A DNA stretch of 22,138 nt from Bacillota bacterium. GTDB taxonomy: Bacteria > Bacillota > Clostridia > DSM-8532. This document shows positions 14,848-22,138 of this stretch, piece by piece (positions within the stretch are counted from its first letter, which is position 1; the number at the start of each line of letters is the position of its first letter). Below the pieces are notes generated by a model. It saw nothing but the letters and a program-made list of their open reading frames with translations. It was not told the origin of the DNA and did not search any database. The stretch is taken from the NCBI GenBank assembly GCA_023411795.1, contig JAEYOK010000049.1, forward strand, positions 1-22,138. The letters are read 5' to 3'. The translations under genes and the position numbers were made by a program.

Positions 14848-16071
14848 ATGAAAAGAAGAGTGGTAGTTACTGGTTTGGGCGTTGTGCATTCACTTGGTAC
14901 AAACCTAGAGACCTTCTGGAATGCAGTGAAAGAAGGAAAAAACGGTATAAAAACCGTGACTAAATTCGACACGACAGATTTTCCGACAAAAGTGGGTGCT
15001 CAGATTGATGATTTCGACGCCACGCTTTGCATCGATAAAAAAGAGGCTAAAAGAATGGACCTCTTTACTCAATACGCGATTTACGCAGCACAGGAAGCTG
15101 TAACTATGTCTGGGATTGATTTTTCGACCATGGATCCCTACCGTGCCGGTGTGATAATCGGTTCGGGCGTCGGCGGGATGGAGACATTGGAAAACAATTG
15201 CAGGACATTATTTGAAAAGGGTCCTAAAAGGGTCAGCCCGTTTTTTGTGCCTATGATGATTGCTAATATGGCTTCTGCCCAGGTAGCCATAAAATACGGG
15301 CTTAAAGGGCATAATGCTTGTGTCGTCACAGCTTGCGCAACCGCGAACCATTCCATAGGTGATGCCATGAGGGTCATCCAAAACGGATATGCCGATGTTA
15401 TGATTTCCGGAGGTGCAGAAGCTTCTATCACTCCATTGGGATATGCCGGTTTTTGTGCCATGAGAGCCATGACTGAGAATGAAGATCCTCAGACTGCTTG
15501 CAGGCCTTTTGATAAGAATCGTGACGGCTTTGTCATGGGCGAAGGTTCAGGAATTCTTGTGCTTGAGGAGTATGAGCACGCTGTAAAAAGAGGAGCGAAA
15601 ATTATTGCTGAGCTTGTGGGTTATGGCTCCACATGTGATGCTTTTCACATAACTGCTCCAGATCCGGAAGGCAATGCCGGGATTAAATGTTTGCAATTGG
15701 CACTGGAAGATGCGGGGATCACACCTGATAAGGTAGGGTATGTTAATGCTCACGGTACTAGTACACCGTTAAATGATCCATTGGAATCAAAAAGTATTAA
15801 AAAGGTATTTGGCCCCGATATTTCAGTAAGTGCAACAAAATCCATGACTGGGCATCTTCTTGGAGCAGCCGGTGGAATAGAGGCTGTTATCAGTATTATG
15901 GCACTAGTAGATGGCTTCCTGCCTCCGACTATAAACCTTCATGACCCTGATCCGGAGTGTGATTTGGATTATGTTCCAAATCAAGGGCGGCATAAGGATA
16001 TAGAATATGTACTATCCAATGCTCTAGGTTTTGGCGGACATAACGGAGCATTAGTATTTAAAAAGTTTTAA
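14848..16071 (+). CDS. fabF: Beta-ketoacyl-ACP synthase II
   Basis: FabF elongates acyl-ACP by condensation with malonyl-ACP. The 407-residue protein has the Cys-His-His triad of KAS I/II enzymes: Cys163 in VVTACATANHSIGDA, His302 in NAHGTSTPLND and His336 in KSMTGHLLGAAGG. The C-terminal NALGFGGHNGALVFKKF is also typical. GGGAGG precedes the ATG by about 8 nt. It is the last gene of the lipid block and is followed by the palindromic repeat at 16075. Confidence 0.97.
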   Translation: MKRRVVVTGLGVVHSLGTNLETFWNAVKEGKNGIKTVTKFDTTDFPTKVGAQIDDFDATLCIDKKEAKRMDLFTQYAIYAAQEAVTMSGIDFSTMDPYRAGVIIGSGVGGMETLENNCRTLFEKGPKRVSPFFVPMMIANMASAQVAIKYGLKGHNACVVTACATANHSIGDAMRVIQNGYADVMISGGAEASITPLGYAGFCAMRAMTENEDPQTACRPFDKNRDGFVMGEGSGILVLEEYEHAVKRGAKIIAELVGYGSTCDAFHITAPDPEGNAGIKCLQLALEDAGITPDKVGYVNAHGTSTPLNDPLESKSIKKVFGPDISVSATKSMTGHLLGAAGGIEAVISIMALVDGFLPPTINLHDPDPECDLDYVPNQGRHKDIEYVLSNALGFGGHNGALVFKKF

Positions 16072-16074
16072 TTT

Positions 16075-16175
16075 TAGACACGGGGACGGTTCTCATGTCT
16101 ATGGTGTCATATACATGACACTTGGAGAACCGTCCCCGTGTCTACCTTTAGACAGGAGAACCGTCCCCTTGTCTA
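16075..16175 (+). repeat. GGGGACGGTTCTC-type palindromic repeat
   Basis: A perfect 20-bp inverted repeat has arms at 16075-16094 and 16125-16144; the core is ACACGGGGACGGTTCTC. Nested inside is GTGTCAT (16104-16110) / ATGACAC (16115-16121). Directly after comes a third partial copy (16149-16175), itself bounded by TAGACA and TGTCTA. Similar 'GGGGACGGTTCT' palindromes are, to my knowledge, dispersed in many clostridial genomes and sometimes lie by Y1-type REP transposases; that link is from memory. It has no T tract and starts 4 nt after the fabF stop. Confidence 0.75.
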
Positions 16176-16280
16176 CTAAGCAAAGTGCTTAGAGGGGAAA
16201 TGGCCGCCTTTGTAAATCGGTCATCTGCTTTTGAAATGACCTACCCTGCTAAAAGAGATCCAAGTATATCTTCCCCCTAA
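16176..16280 (+). other. Foldable intergenic stretch with a possible 26-codon ORF
   Basis: This part of the gene-poor gap can form CTAAGCA/TGCTTAG (16176-16192, 3-nt loop), an enclosing helix AGGGGAA (16193-16199) with TTCCCCCT (16271-16278), and inside it GGTCAT/ATGACC (16219-16241) plus a weak AGAT/ATCT. It matches no riboswitch or RNA family I know. The same stretch holds an ATG at 16200 just 2 nt after GAGGGG, open for 26 codons to TAA at 16278; the spacing is too short to be convincing. It may be an untranslated structured RNA, a remnant of the repeat element, or neither. Confidence 0.3.
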
Positions 16281-16343
16281 AATATTGTGTCTCCTAGATA
16301 ATTCAAAGAAAAAAGATTATTAATTACATCAGTGTTTATGATT

Positions 16344-16373
16344 GAGGGCGCTCCTAGTAAGAGTGCCCTTTTT
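16344..16373 (+). terminator. Rho-independent terminator in the fabF-kinase gap
   Basis: GGGCGCTC (16346-16353) pairs with GAGTGCCC (16361-16368, one G-U), with a 7-nt loop and a T5 tail. It ends whatever is transcribed from fabF or from the preceding structured stretch. The remaining sequence to 16567 is AT-rich leader of the kinase gene. Confidence 0.8.
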
Positions 16374-16439
16374 GTAAGCAATACGAGCGTGGCGTCAGTA
16401 TAGATTTTTTAAGGTTTTGTTGAGAAGATGGCCGTATAA

Positions 16440-16453
16440 TGCACTAAAGTGAT
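16440..16453 (+). promoter_or_regulatory. ACTAAAGT palindrome upstream of the two-component system
   Basis: TGCACTAAAGTGAT contains the palindrome CACTAAAGTG and shares TGNACTAAAGT with the site at 19048. It is followed at once by GACTGA (16454-16459, weak -35) and, 18 bp on, TATAGA (16478-16483, weak -10). A TATAAT also lies just before it (16435-16440), but with no good -35. Candidate response regulator site for autoregulation. Confidence 0.45.
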
Positions 16454-16567
16454 GACTGAAATATAAAAAGTACCCGATATAGAAAATAAGCGAAAAAATA
16501 TGCTAATATTCAGTTAGTGAAGTAAAGCAAATATAATTGAACATAAATATTCCGAGAGGAGGCAAGT

Positions 16568-18289
16568 ATGCAATATACATATATAGTTTTTTTGATTGCA
16601 TCTTCTTTAACCTCAGCATTTTTGGGAATATATGCGCTGTTGAGACGGCGGAGTTCAAAAGGTGCTACGAGTTTTATACTAAGCATGCTTGCTGTAACGA
16701 TATGGTCTGTGGCCAATACACTTGAAATGTTAAGCAGCGATTTTTCCACCAAACTATTCTGGGCAAATATGCAGTATTTTGCATATTGCTATTCTCCTGT
16801 GACCCTGGTAGCATTGTGCATGCAATTTACAGGATATGATCAATGGCTTCAAAAAAGAAAAATTTTATGGCTCACAGTCATTCCTACCATCATCATACTG
16901 CTTGTATGGACGGATCAGCTACACGGCTTGGTAAGATATGACATGTATATGGATTATGGAGGTGCCTTTCCGGTTATCTCCAAAAAATATGGGCCTGTAT
17001 TTTTTATTCATGGGGCGTACTCACATTTACTGAATTTAATTGCATGGGCACTTCTTGTCAAGGCTGCGTTTTTTAAAAGTGTCATTTATAAGCGTCAGGC
17101 TGTTGCATTGCTACTAGGCGTGAGCTTGATTGTGATACCGAATGTTCTATACGTTTTAGGTTTAAGCCCCATTAAAAGATTTGATGTGACACCGGTATTC
17201 TTTGGCCCGGCAGGTTTAATTATAGCCTGGAGCATTTTTCGATTCAAATTTTTTGACCTGGTTCCTATTGCGCGTGCCAAAATATTTGAGACTATGGATG
17301 CAGGTGTAATGGTAATTGATTTGCAGGATCGGGTGCTGGATATTAATCCTGCATTTTCAAATATGATTGGTTTAACTGCTTCACAAATAGCTACCAAAAG
17401 GGTAGAAGAAGTCTGCGAAAAACTCCCGGAACTCCAAAGTACTTGTTTAGACAGAACTGCTGTCCATACGGAGTTTTCCATTAATGGTGAATCGCCTAAG
17501 GTTTATGAGGTGTTTCTTTCTCCGCTTACAGATGAAAAGGGCATGCTTTTAGGAAGACTTGCAGTAGTCTATGAGATAACTGATAAAAAGCGGGCACAAC
17601 AGGAATTTTTAAAACAGCAATGGAAGCTTGCAGTTATAGAAGAAAGAGAGTGCATGGCCAGAGATCTGCATGACAACCTGGGACAGGTGCTGGGCTTTAT
17701 CAACTTTCAGGCTCAAGGTATCCGGCAAGAGCTTGTAAATGCGGGCATGGAAAATATATCGTTAAAGCTTGCCAAACTGGTGGATGTAACCCAATTGGCA
17801 CATTCAGAGATAAGGAAGTATATACGTGATATAAGAAGCTCGGCAAATTTTGAAAAGGATTTTGTTACTGCATTAAAAATGGTTATATCGAATTTTGAAG
17901 AACAGACGGGCCTGAATGTAAAGCTGGACATACCTCTTGAGTTTACCGGCGAAGAGCTCGAACCGGGTTCACGAATGAATGTACTGAATGTCATCAGGGA
18001 AGCCATGAACAATGTAAGAAAACATGCCGAAGCTAAAAATCTGCATCTCACTTTTTCACTATCTCAAGGGCAATTGTGTATCGTTGTGGAGGATGATGGA
18101 AAGGGCTTCGACGTTATGAAGCAGCATGCTGTCAAAACCGGGTTTGGCTTGGATATCATGCGGGAGCGTGCTCTGGAAGCGGGCGGGCAAATTGATATAA
18201 GCTCAGCTGCAGGAAGGGGAACTCGAATAGAATTACATGTTCCAATTGAAGAGGGGAGAGAGAATAAAAATGAAGTTGATGCTGGTTGA
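16568..18289 (+). CDS. 7TM-PAS sensor histidine kinase, NarL/DegS type
   Basis: This 573-residue membrane kinase has an N-terminal region with about seven or eight hydrophobic helices (residues 1-230), of the 7TM histidine-kinase type, with LFWANMQYFAY (63-73). A PAS domain follows (about 238-340, AGVMVIDLQDRVLDINPAFSNMIG). Then comes a HisKA_3 dimerisation domain with phosphoacceptor His368 in ERECMARDLHDNLGQVLGF, and an ATPase domain with the N-box NVIREAMNNVRKHA (474-487), DDGKGF (509-514) and GFGLDIMRERA. AGGAGG lies 5 nt before the ATG. The gene overlaps the regulator gene by 20 nt. The stimulus cannot be told from sequence; 7TM and PAS sensing suggest a membrane or small-molecule signal. 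Confidence 0.92.
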   Translation: MQYTYIVFLIASSLTSAFLGIYALLRRRSSKGATSFILSMLAVTIWSVANTLEMLSSDFSTKLFWANMQYFAYCYSPVTLVALCMQFTGYDQWLQKRKILWLTVIPTIIILLVWTDQLHGLVRYDMYMDYGGAFPVISKKYGPVFFIHGAYSHLLNLIAWALLVKAAFFKSVIYKRQAVALLLGVSLIVIPNVLYVLGLSPIKRFDVTPVFFGPAGLIIAWSIFRFKFFDLVPIARAKIFETMDAGVMVIDLQDRVLDINPAFSNMIGLTASQIATKRVEEVCEKLPELQSTCLDRTAVHTEFSINGESPKVYEVFLSPLTDEKGMLLGRLAVVYEITDKKRAQQEFLKQQWKLAVIEERECMARDLHDNLGQVLGFINFQAQGIRQELVNAGMENISLKLAKLVDVTQLAHSEIRKYIRDIRSSANFEKDFVTALKMVISNFEEQTGLNVKLDIPLEFTGEELEPGSRMNVLNVIREAMNNVRKHAEAKNLHLTFSLSQGQLCIVVEDDGKGFDVMKQHAVKTGFGLDIMRERALEAGGQIDISSAAGRGTRIELHVPIEEGRENKNEVDAG

Positions 18290-18935
18290 TGATCATCCCT
18301 TGTTTCTGGAAGGTCTTCAATACCTTTTGGAGACCTATGGGATCAGTGTTGCAGGTGTGGCGAATAATGGCGAAGAGGCGCTTTTTAAAGCCCGGATATT
18401 AAGGCCTGATATTATTTTAATGGATATAAAGATGCCTGAGTGCGAAGGCCTTAATGCATTGAAACTGATTAAGGCAGAAATGCCTGACATCAAGATTGTT
18501 ATGCTTACTACATCCGAGGATGATGAAGATATACTTCAAGCCGTTAAATATGGGGCATCGGGTTACTTGTTAAAAAATATAAATGCTAAAGAGTTTATTG
18601 ATATGCTCAACGATTTAGAAAAGGGTAATGTTATTCTTTCTCCGAACTTTGCTGCCAAGCTTTTAAGTGAATTTAGACTCAATAATGAAAGCCAGAAGAA
18701 TGATTCTGAGCATTTTTCCGAGGATATTAAGATAGAAGCTCTCACTGAGCGGCAATTAGAGGTACTGAAGATGACAGCAAAAGGAATCACCTATAAAGAT
18801 GTAGGGGAAGCGTTGGGCCTCTCCGAGCGGACCATAAAGTATCATATGGGACGGATTCTGGAGATGCTGCATCTTGAGAATAGAGCACAGGTGATTGCTT
18901 ATGCAGGTAGAATGGGGCTTGTCAAGGACGAATAA
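18270..18935 (+). CDS. NarL/LuxR-family response regulator
   Basis: This 221-residue regulator has a receiver domain with the acidic pair in LVDDHPLF, phosphoacceptor Asp52 in ILMDIKMPECEG, the TT of MLTTSEDDED and Lys104 in GYLLKNINAKEF. A LuxR-type helix-turn-helix follows (LTERQLEVLKMTAKGITYKDVGEALGLSERTIKYHMGRIL, roughly 157-196). The start is the ATG at 18270 with GGGGAGAGAG upstream. An in-frame GTT-region extension to 18237 has no better site. Overlap with the kinase gene shows a cognate pair. The palindromes at 16440 and 19048 are candidate targets. Confidence 0.93.
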   Translation: MKLMLVDDHPLFLEGLQYLLETYGISVAGVANNGEEALFKARILRPDIILMDIKMPECEGLNALKLIKAEMPDIKIVMLTTSEDDEDILQAVKYGASGYLLKNINAKEFIDMLNDLEKGNVILSPNFAAKLLSEFRLNNESQKNDSEHFSEDIKIEALTERQLEVLKMTAKGITYKDVGEALGLSERTIKYHMGRILEMLHLENRAQVIAYAGRMGLVKDE

Positions 18936-18984
18936 GCAGGGAGAATTAGAGCGCAAATGCAAATATTACATCGCCTGAAAATTA

Positions 18985-19022
18985 GGGGAAAGTACCGTTT
19001 AAATGGTTACTTTCCTTCTTTG
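18985..19022 (+). terminator. Terminator of the two-component operon
   Basis: GGAAAGTACC pairs with GGTTACTTTCC (18987-19015, one bulged T), with a TTCTTTGT tail. This separates the regulator gene from the surface protein gene. Confidence 0.75.
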
Positions 19023-19047
19023 TATTACATCCTATACCGGAAGTGAC

Positions 19048-19061
19048 TGTACTAAAGTACA
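19048..19061 (+). promoter_or_regulatory. Perfect 14-bp palindrome at the surface protein promoter
   Basis: TGTACT-AA-AGTACA directly abuts the -35 element (starts 19062), the place for an activator that touches RNA polymerase. It shares the ACTAAAGT core with the site before the kinase gene. Confidence 0.6.
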
Positions 19062-19090
19062 TTGTAAGAAAATGGCGAAAAAACTATAAT
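19062..19090 (+). promoter_or_regulatory. Promoter of the surface protein gene
   Basis: TTGTAA (19062-19067), exactly 17 bp, and consensus TATAAT (19085-19090). The leader would be about 75 nt. Confidence 0.75.
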
Positions 19091-19170
19091 AAAAGCATAC
19101 TTTATTCTAGTATATCCATCGCGTTTATACATTACAGAGATATAAACTTTAAAAGAGGATGTGAAGCTTT

Positions 19171-22138
19171 ATGCAGACAAAAAATATATTGATGAAGTTG
19201 CTAGCCATTGTCCTTATAATGAGTGTACTTTTTACACTAATACCTTCTACTGCACTAGCAGCGATAAGCGCTACAAAAAACAACTCCTTGGAGCAAAATC
19301 AAGAGATACTGGAGATCATTAAGGGGATCGTCGGCGATGATGCCAAGGCACAGGAGATCCTTGAAATGCTTACCAGCCTTGGACTTCTGGATGAAAACGG
19401 GGAGTTCCGGTCTGCAAAGGCGAATGTAGACGGACAAGACATGACCGTTGATGAAATCAAAGAGCTTGTGAACAGCGAAGGCGTAGACCTGGAAAAGGTG
19501 GTCAGCGTTGACGGTACATATCTGACCCTTGGTCATCTGAAGGTCATGATCGAAATAGAGGATGAGCTTCAGAGGATCTATAATACCTATTTTCGTGATG
19601 ATATCACCTTGAATGAGGAACAGCAGAAAGCACTCGCCTCCATCAATGCGCAGCTTGCAGGTGAGGGTATCCCGCTGGTCAGCTCAACGTCGCTGGACGC
19701 TATTCAAGTACCTTCGGGCATAGACCATACCATCCGTGCCATGATCGACACATCAACTCTCGTTTGTGATAACGGTTCCGGCACCCAAAGCGCTACCATT
19801 AAACTGGTGGACAGTCAAGGAAATGTGCTCTCGAAAGTGCCCGATTATGACATAAGCATACGCTATCGTTTTGTAGACGGAAGCGCCAAAAATAATACAA
19901 ACTATAAAGATACCAGTGGGTTCAATGGAACTGTGCAATTTACCGCCAACAACACACAGACTCAAAAAAATATAACCTTTAACATCATTAATGACGGCAG
20001 CCGTTTTAGTGGACAGAAAGCATTTCTTATCCAGTTCTATGACCCCAGTAATATTGTTCTGCTTGACAACAACAACGGCACAGAAAAAGACAATATGCTT
20101 TCAGCTGAAAAAGTGATATTGATCAACAAAAACTACACCTGGCCGACAATCGACCAATCTTTCCATGTAAAGGGTAATTTCGACATTCTTAGCGATAGCT
20201 ATAGTGTTAAATATGATTTGCGACGTACTATAAGGTACGCCTATGAAATTCCTGATGATATGTTTGACATTATTAAGAATTATGATATATACACCACTGT
20301 AGAATTGGGGGTAACAGTATTTGAAAATCTTTCCCAAATCACGTTATTTGCAACAATAGGCGATGATGGCGGAAATCTTTTTAATGATGATTTTGATCCT
20401 GATGGCTATTATAATTATGACGTGCTCCGACTTGATACCGACGGTTCGGCTAAGGCAGGTGTTACCTATAAAAAGACATTTGATTCAGAGAGCTTAGATC
20501 TGACGAAGCTGGGGAAGACAGAATCCTTTAGCTATTATCAAGGAGGCAGTCTTTATCTGGCAACGCATTATCCCTTTGAAATCTCATATTATAGCGATAG
20601 GTATATCCGCTTTTATGACAAAAAGGCTCCCACAGTGAAATCGGTAACGGTACCCACCGGAACATATCAATATGGGCAATCGATCCCCGTTATTGTAGAA
20701 CTCAGTGAGCCGGTGGACATGACAAATGTTCGAATGAATGTCAATGGCCGTACCCTTGCACCCCTGGAAATCAGCAGCACCGGAACCAGTAAGGCTACAT
20801 TCCTATATGAGGTTAATCAGCGGGAGGAGTTCGACGACCTTACGATTACCGACATCACAGGGGCTGTGGACTTAAGCGAGATTCCACAGGAGGCCTATAG
20901 CGGAACCACCGTAGATGATGTTATGGAAGGGCTCTCCAAATTCTATTCCTTTACAACCTCAACAACTTCATCTACTCATCACGATAGTAACGGAAACACG
21001 GTTGTAACGGCATTTCTTCCAATATCGGACAATGAGCTCACACGGTGGATCGATCATGAAGTCGTCTATGATGAAACCACAGGCGAAATGATGCTTACAA
21101 GTGTCTATGCTTCCATTGACGGCGGTACGACCAAAATCCCCGTATATGGGGTCGAAGGCTCGGATGGTGCTCTATCCGGACTTCAGTGTACCTTTACGGC
21201 AGACCTGAACCTTTCAGATACCGATGTCACTCGGGCTGTGGAGTTTTTCTATGCCGATGATGGCACCACATTCAAAAATATGGTGGGCAAATATGCAACC
21301 TATACCGTGCCTCCGATGGTTTTCCTAGAAGCCGATGACATTGAGATCTCCGACAATTTCCCTGAGGACGGTGTTGTATTCATTCAGGAAGGGGCTTCTT
21401 TCAAGCTTAATTACACCTTAAAAAAATCCGCAACCTGGAGTAAACCCGATGATTTTATATGGACAAGCAGCAATACCGATGTGGCTACCATCAACAAGGA
21501 TGGCATCATTGTCCTCACCGGCCAGCCCACGGGGGAAACACCGGTTACCTTTACCCTGACCGCGAAAAATGGCGGTATAGATGGGAAAGCCGTGTCAGTA
21601 ACCAGCGCCCCGCTTACGGTAAAGGTAGGTCTGACTCCTTTTCTGAGTATCCATGAGGGAACGAATACCATATCAGTCAGGAGCGGAGAAAACGCCGAAG
21701 TCCGGTGGACTTCAAATCTCATTACCAAAAACGCTGAAAGCGGGAAAGATACCGTATTTACCATAGAGACCTTTATGGCCGAATATACCGGCGACGTATT
21801 GAGTATAGGCCCTTCTGTCCATCGGCAGACAGCGACTGGCAACGAAAAAACTCCGGTTTCAAGCTATACCATACCAGCGTCGGTACTGAGTGGAATTTCT
21901 CTGATTGGCAGATACAGCTATATCGTAGAGGTAAGCGCTCCCCATCCGTATAAAGCGGGTGAAACCCTTAAGGCAACCGCTTATATATCCATCAACTCAA
22001 AACCTGCTATGGTAAAATTGAATAGTCTGGAAAGCTACTTTTTGACTGACGATACAAACTCTCTCAATATTAGCTGGTCTCTTGAAAACTTTGACACCAT
22101 CAATGGTTCTGAGTTTGAGTTTGAGGTAACTGACAACT
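19171..22138 (+). CDS. Large secreted surface protein with Calx-beta-like and Ig-like domains (partial)
   Basis: The frame is open from the ATG at 19171 to the window end: at least 989 residues with no stop. A signal peptide (MQTKNILMKLLAIVLIMSVL..., cut likely after ALA at residue 30) shows export. Residues 31-190 are helical and acidic. About 208-305 looks like a Calx-beta domain (DYDISIRYRFVDGSA...DTSGFNGTVQF...NIINDGS). About 490-560 is an Ig-like beta segment starting KSVTVPTGTYQYGQSIPV. About 735-815 is a BIG2-like domain (FIWTSSNTDVATINKDGIIVLTG). More beta-rich sequence follows. The anchor, if any, lies outside. A GAGG site is 12 nt from the ATG. Codons ending in C (ACC, ATC, GAC) look more frequent than in the housekeeping genes, a possible sign of transfer. 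The name is by domain type; the binding partner is unknown. Confidence 0.85.
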   Translation, partial: MQTKNILMKLLAIVLIMSVLFTLIPSTALAAISATKNNSLEQNQEILEIIKGIVGDDAKAQEILEMLTSLGLLDENGEFRSAKANVDGQDMTVDEIKELVNSEGVDLEKVVSVDGTYLTLGHLKVMIEIEDELQRIYNTYFRDDITLNEEQQKALASINAQLAGEGIPLVSSTSLDAIQVPSGIDHTIRAMIDTSTLVCDNGSGTQSATIKLVDSQGNVLSKVPDYDISIRYRFVDGSAKNNTNYKDTSGFNGTVQFTANNTQTQKNITFNIINDGSRFSGQKAFLIQFYDPSNIVLLDNNNGTEKDNMLSAEKVILINKNYTWPTIDQSFHVKGNFDILSDSYSVKYDLRRTIRYAYEIPDDMFDIIKNYDIYTTVELGVTVFENLSQITLFATIGDDGGNLFNDDFDPDGYYNYDVLRLDTDGSAKAGVTYKKTFDSESLDLTKLGKTESFSYYQGGSLYLATHYPFEISYYSDRYIRFYDKKAPTVKSVTVPTGTYQYGQSIPVIVELSEPVDMTNVRMNVNGRTLAPLEISSTGTSKATFLYEVNQREEFDDLTITDITGAVDLSEIPQEAYSGTTVDDVMEGLSKFYSFTTSTTSSTHHDSNGNTVVTAFLPISDNELTRWIDHEVVYDETTGEMMLTSVYASIDGGTTKIPVYGVEGSDGALSGLQCTFTADLNLSDTDVTRAVEFFYADDGTTFKNMVGKYATYTVPPMVFLEADDIEISDNFPEDGVVFIQEGASFKLNYTLKKSATWSKPDDFIWTSSNTDVATINKDGIIVLTGQPTGETPVTFTLTAKNGGIDGKAVSVTSAPLTVKVGLTPFLSIHEGTNTISVRSGENAEVRWTSNLITKNAESGKDTVFTIETFMAEYTGDVLSIGPSVHRQTATGNEKTPVSSYTIPASVLSGISLIGRYSYIVEVSAPHPYKAGETLKATAYISINSKPAMVKLNSLESYFLTDDTNSLNISWSLENFDTINGSEFEFEVTDN

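Noticed and set aside
16075..16175. CRISPR array from the repeated GAGAACCGTCCCC units
   Set aside because: There are only three copies in mixed orientation, unequal spacing and no spacer-like segments; a palindromic dispersed repeat explains it.
16200..16280. 26-codon ORF as a real gene
   Set aside because: Its RBS-to-start spacing is only 2 nt, the peptide resembles nothing, and the ends coincide with a possible RNA helix; kept only as part of the structured stretch.
21411..21842. 143-residue minus-strand ORF within the surface protein gene
   Set aside because: It has no RBS or recognisable domain and is a shadow of the long open + strand frame.

Overview
The window looks like a chromosomal segment of a low-to-moderate GC, Gram-positive anaerobe of the class Clostridia (Bacillota). 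The evidence is AGGAGG-type ribosome binding sites with several TTG starts, a FapR-controlled fatty acid operon, an ArgR/RecN pair next to NAD kinase, and a GAAC-N4-GTTC SOS box at recA. The genus cannot be fixed from sequence alone. Almost all genes lie on the + strand; the exceptions are at the left edge.

Left edge (1-621, minus strand): the first 59 bases hold the start of a transposase-like gene whose ribosome binding site is buried in a strong hairpin. Behind it is a small DUF2383/ferritin-like four-helix protein with a terminator.

Housekeeping block (about 758-9467): nadK, argR, recN, engB (ysxC), cinA and murJ run in one direction with short gaps and no visible terminator. recA follows with its own promoter, SOS operator and terminator, then recX with its own promoter. 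The block joins cofactor supply, arginine regulation, ribosome assembly, cell wall precursor export and recombinational repair. cinA has an unusual leader: its best Shine-Dalgarno is separated from the start codon by a hairpin that also carries an overlapping small ORF.

9494-9830: a lone 69-residue Flp-type pilin-like peptide has its own promoter. An 11-bp inverted repeat spans the promoter and leader, and a terminator follows.

Lipid block (9889-16071): fapR-plsX-fabH-fabD-fabG-acpP-fabF encodes the malonyl-CoA sensing repressor, the acyl-phosphate route into phospholipid, and most of the type II fatty acid synthase. Enoyl reductase, FabZ and acetyl-CoA carboxylase are absent and must be elsewhere. 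A FapR-like operator lies just after the fapR promoter, and a terminator-like hairpin lies between acpP and fabF.

16072-16567 is the only long gene-poor gap. It holds a palindromic repeat of the 'GGGGACGGTTCTC' type, a foldable stretch with a terminator, and a short palindrome.

Right edge (16568-22138): a NarL/DegS-type two-component system (7TM-PAS histidine kinase and response regulator with overlapping genes) is followed by a secreted, multi-domain surface protein that runs off the window. A near-identical palindrome built on ACTAAAGT lies upstream of both the kinase gene and the surface protein gene, abutting a -35 position in each case. This suggests, as inference, an autoregulated local circuit: sensor, regulator and one large surface protein.
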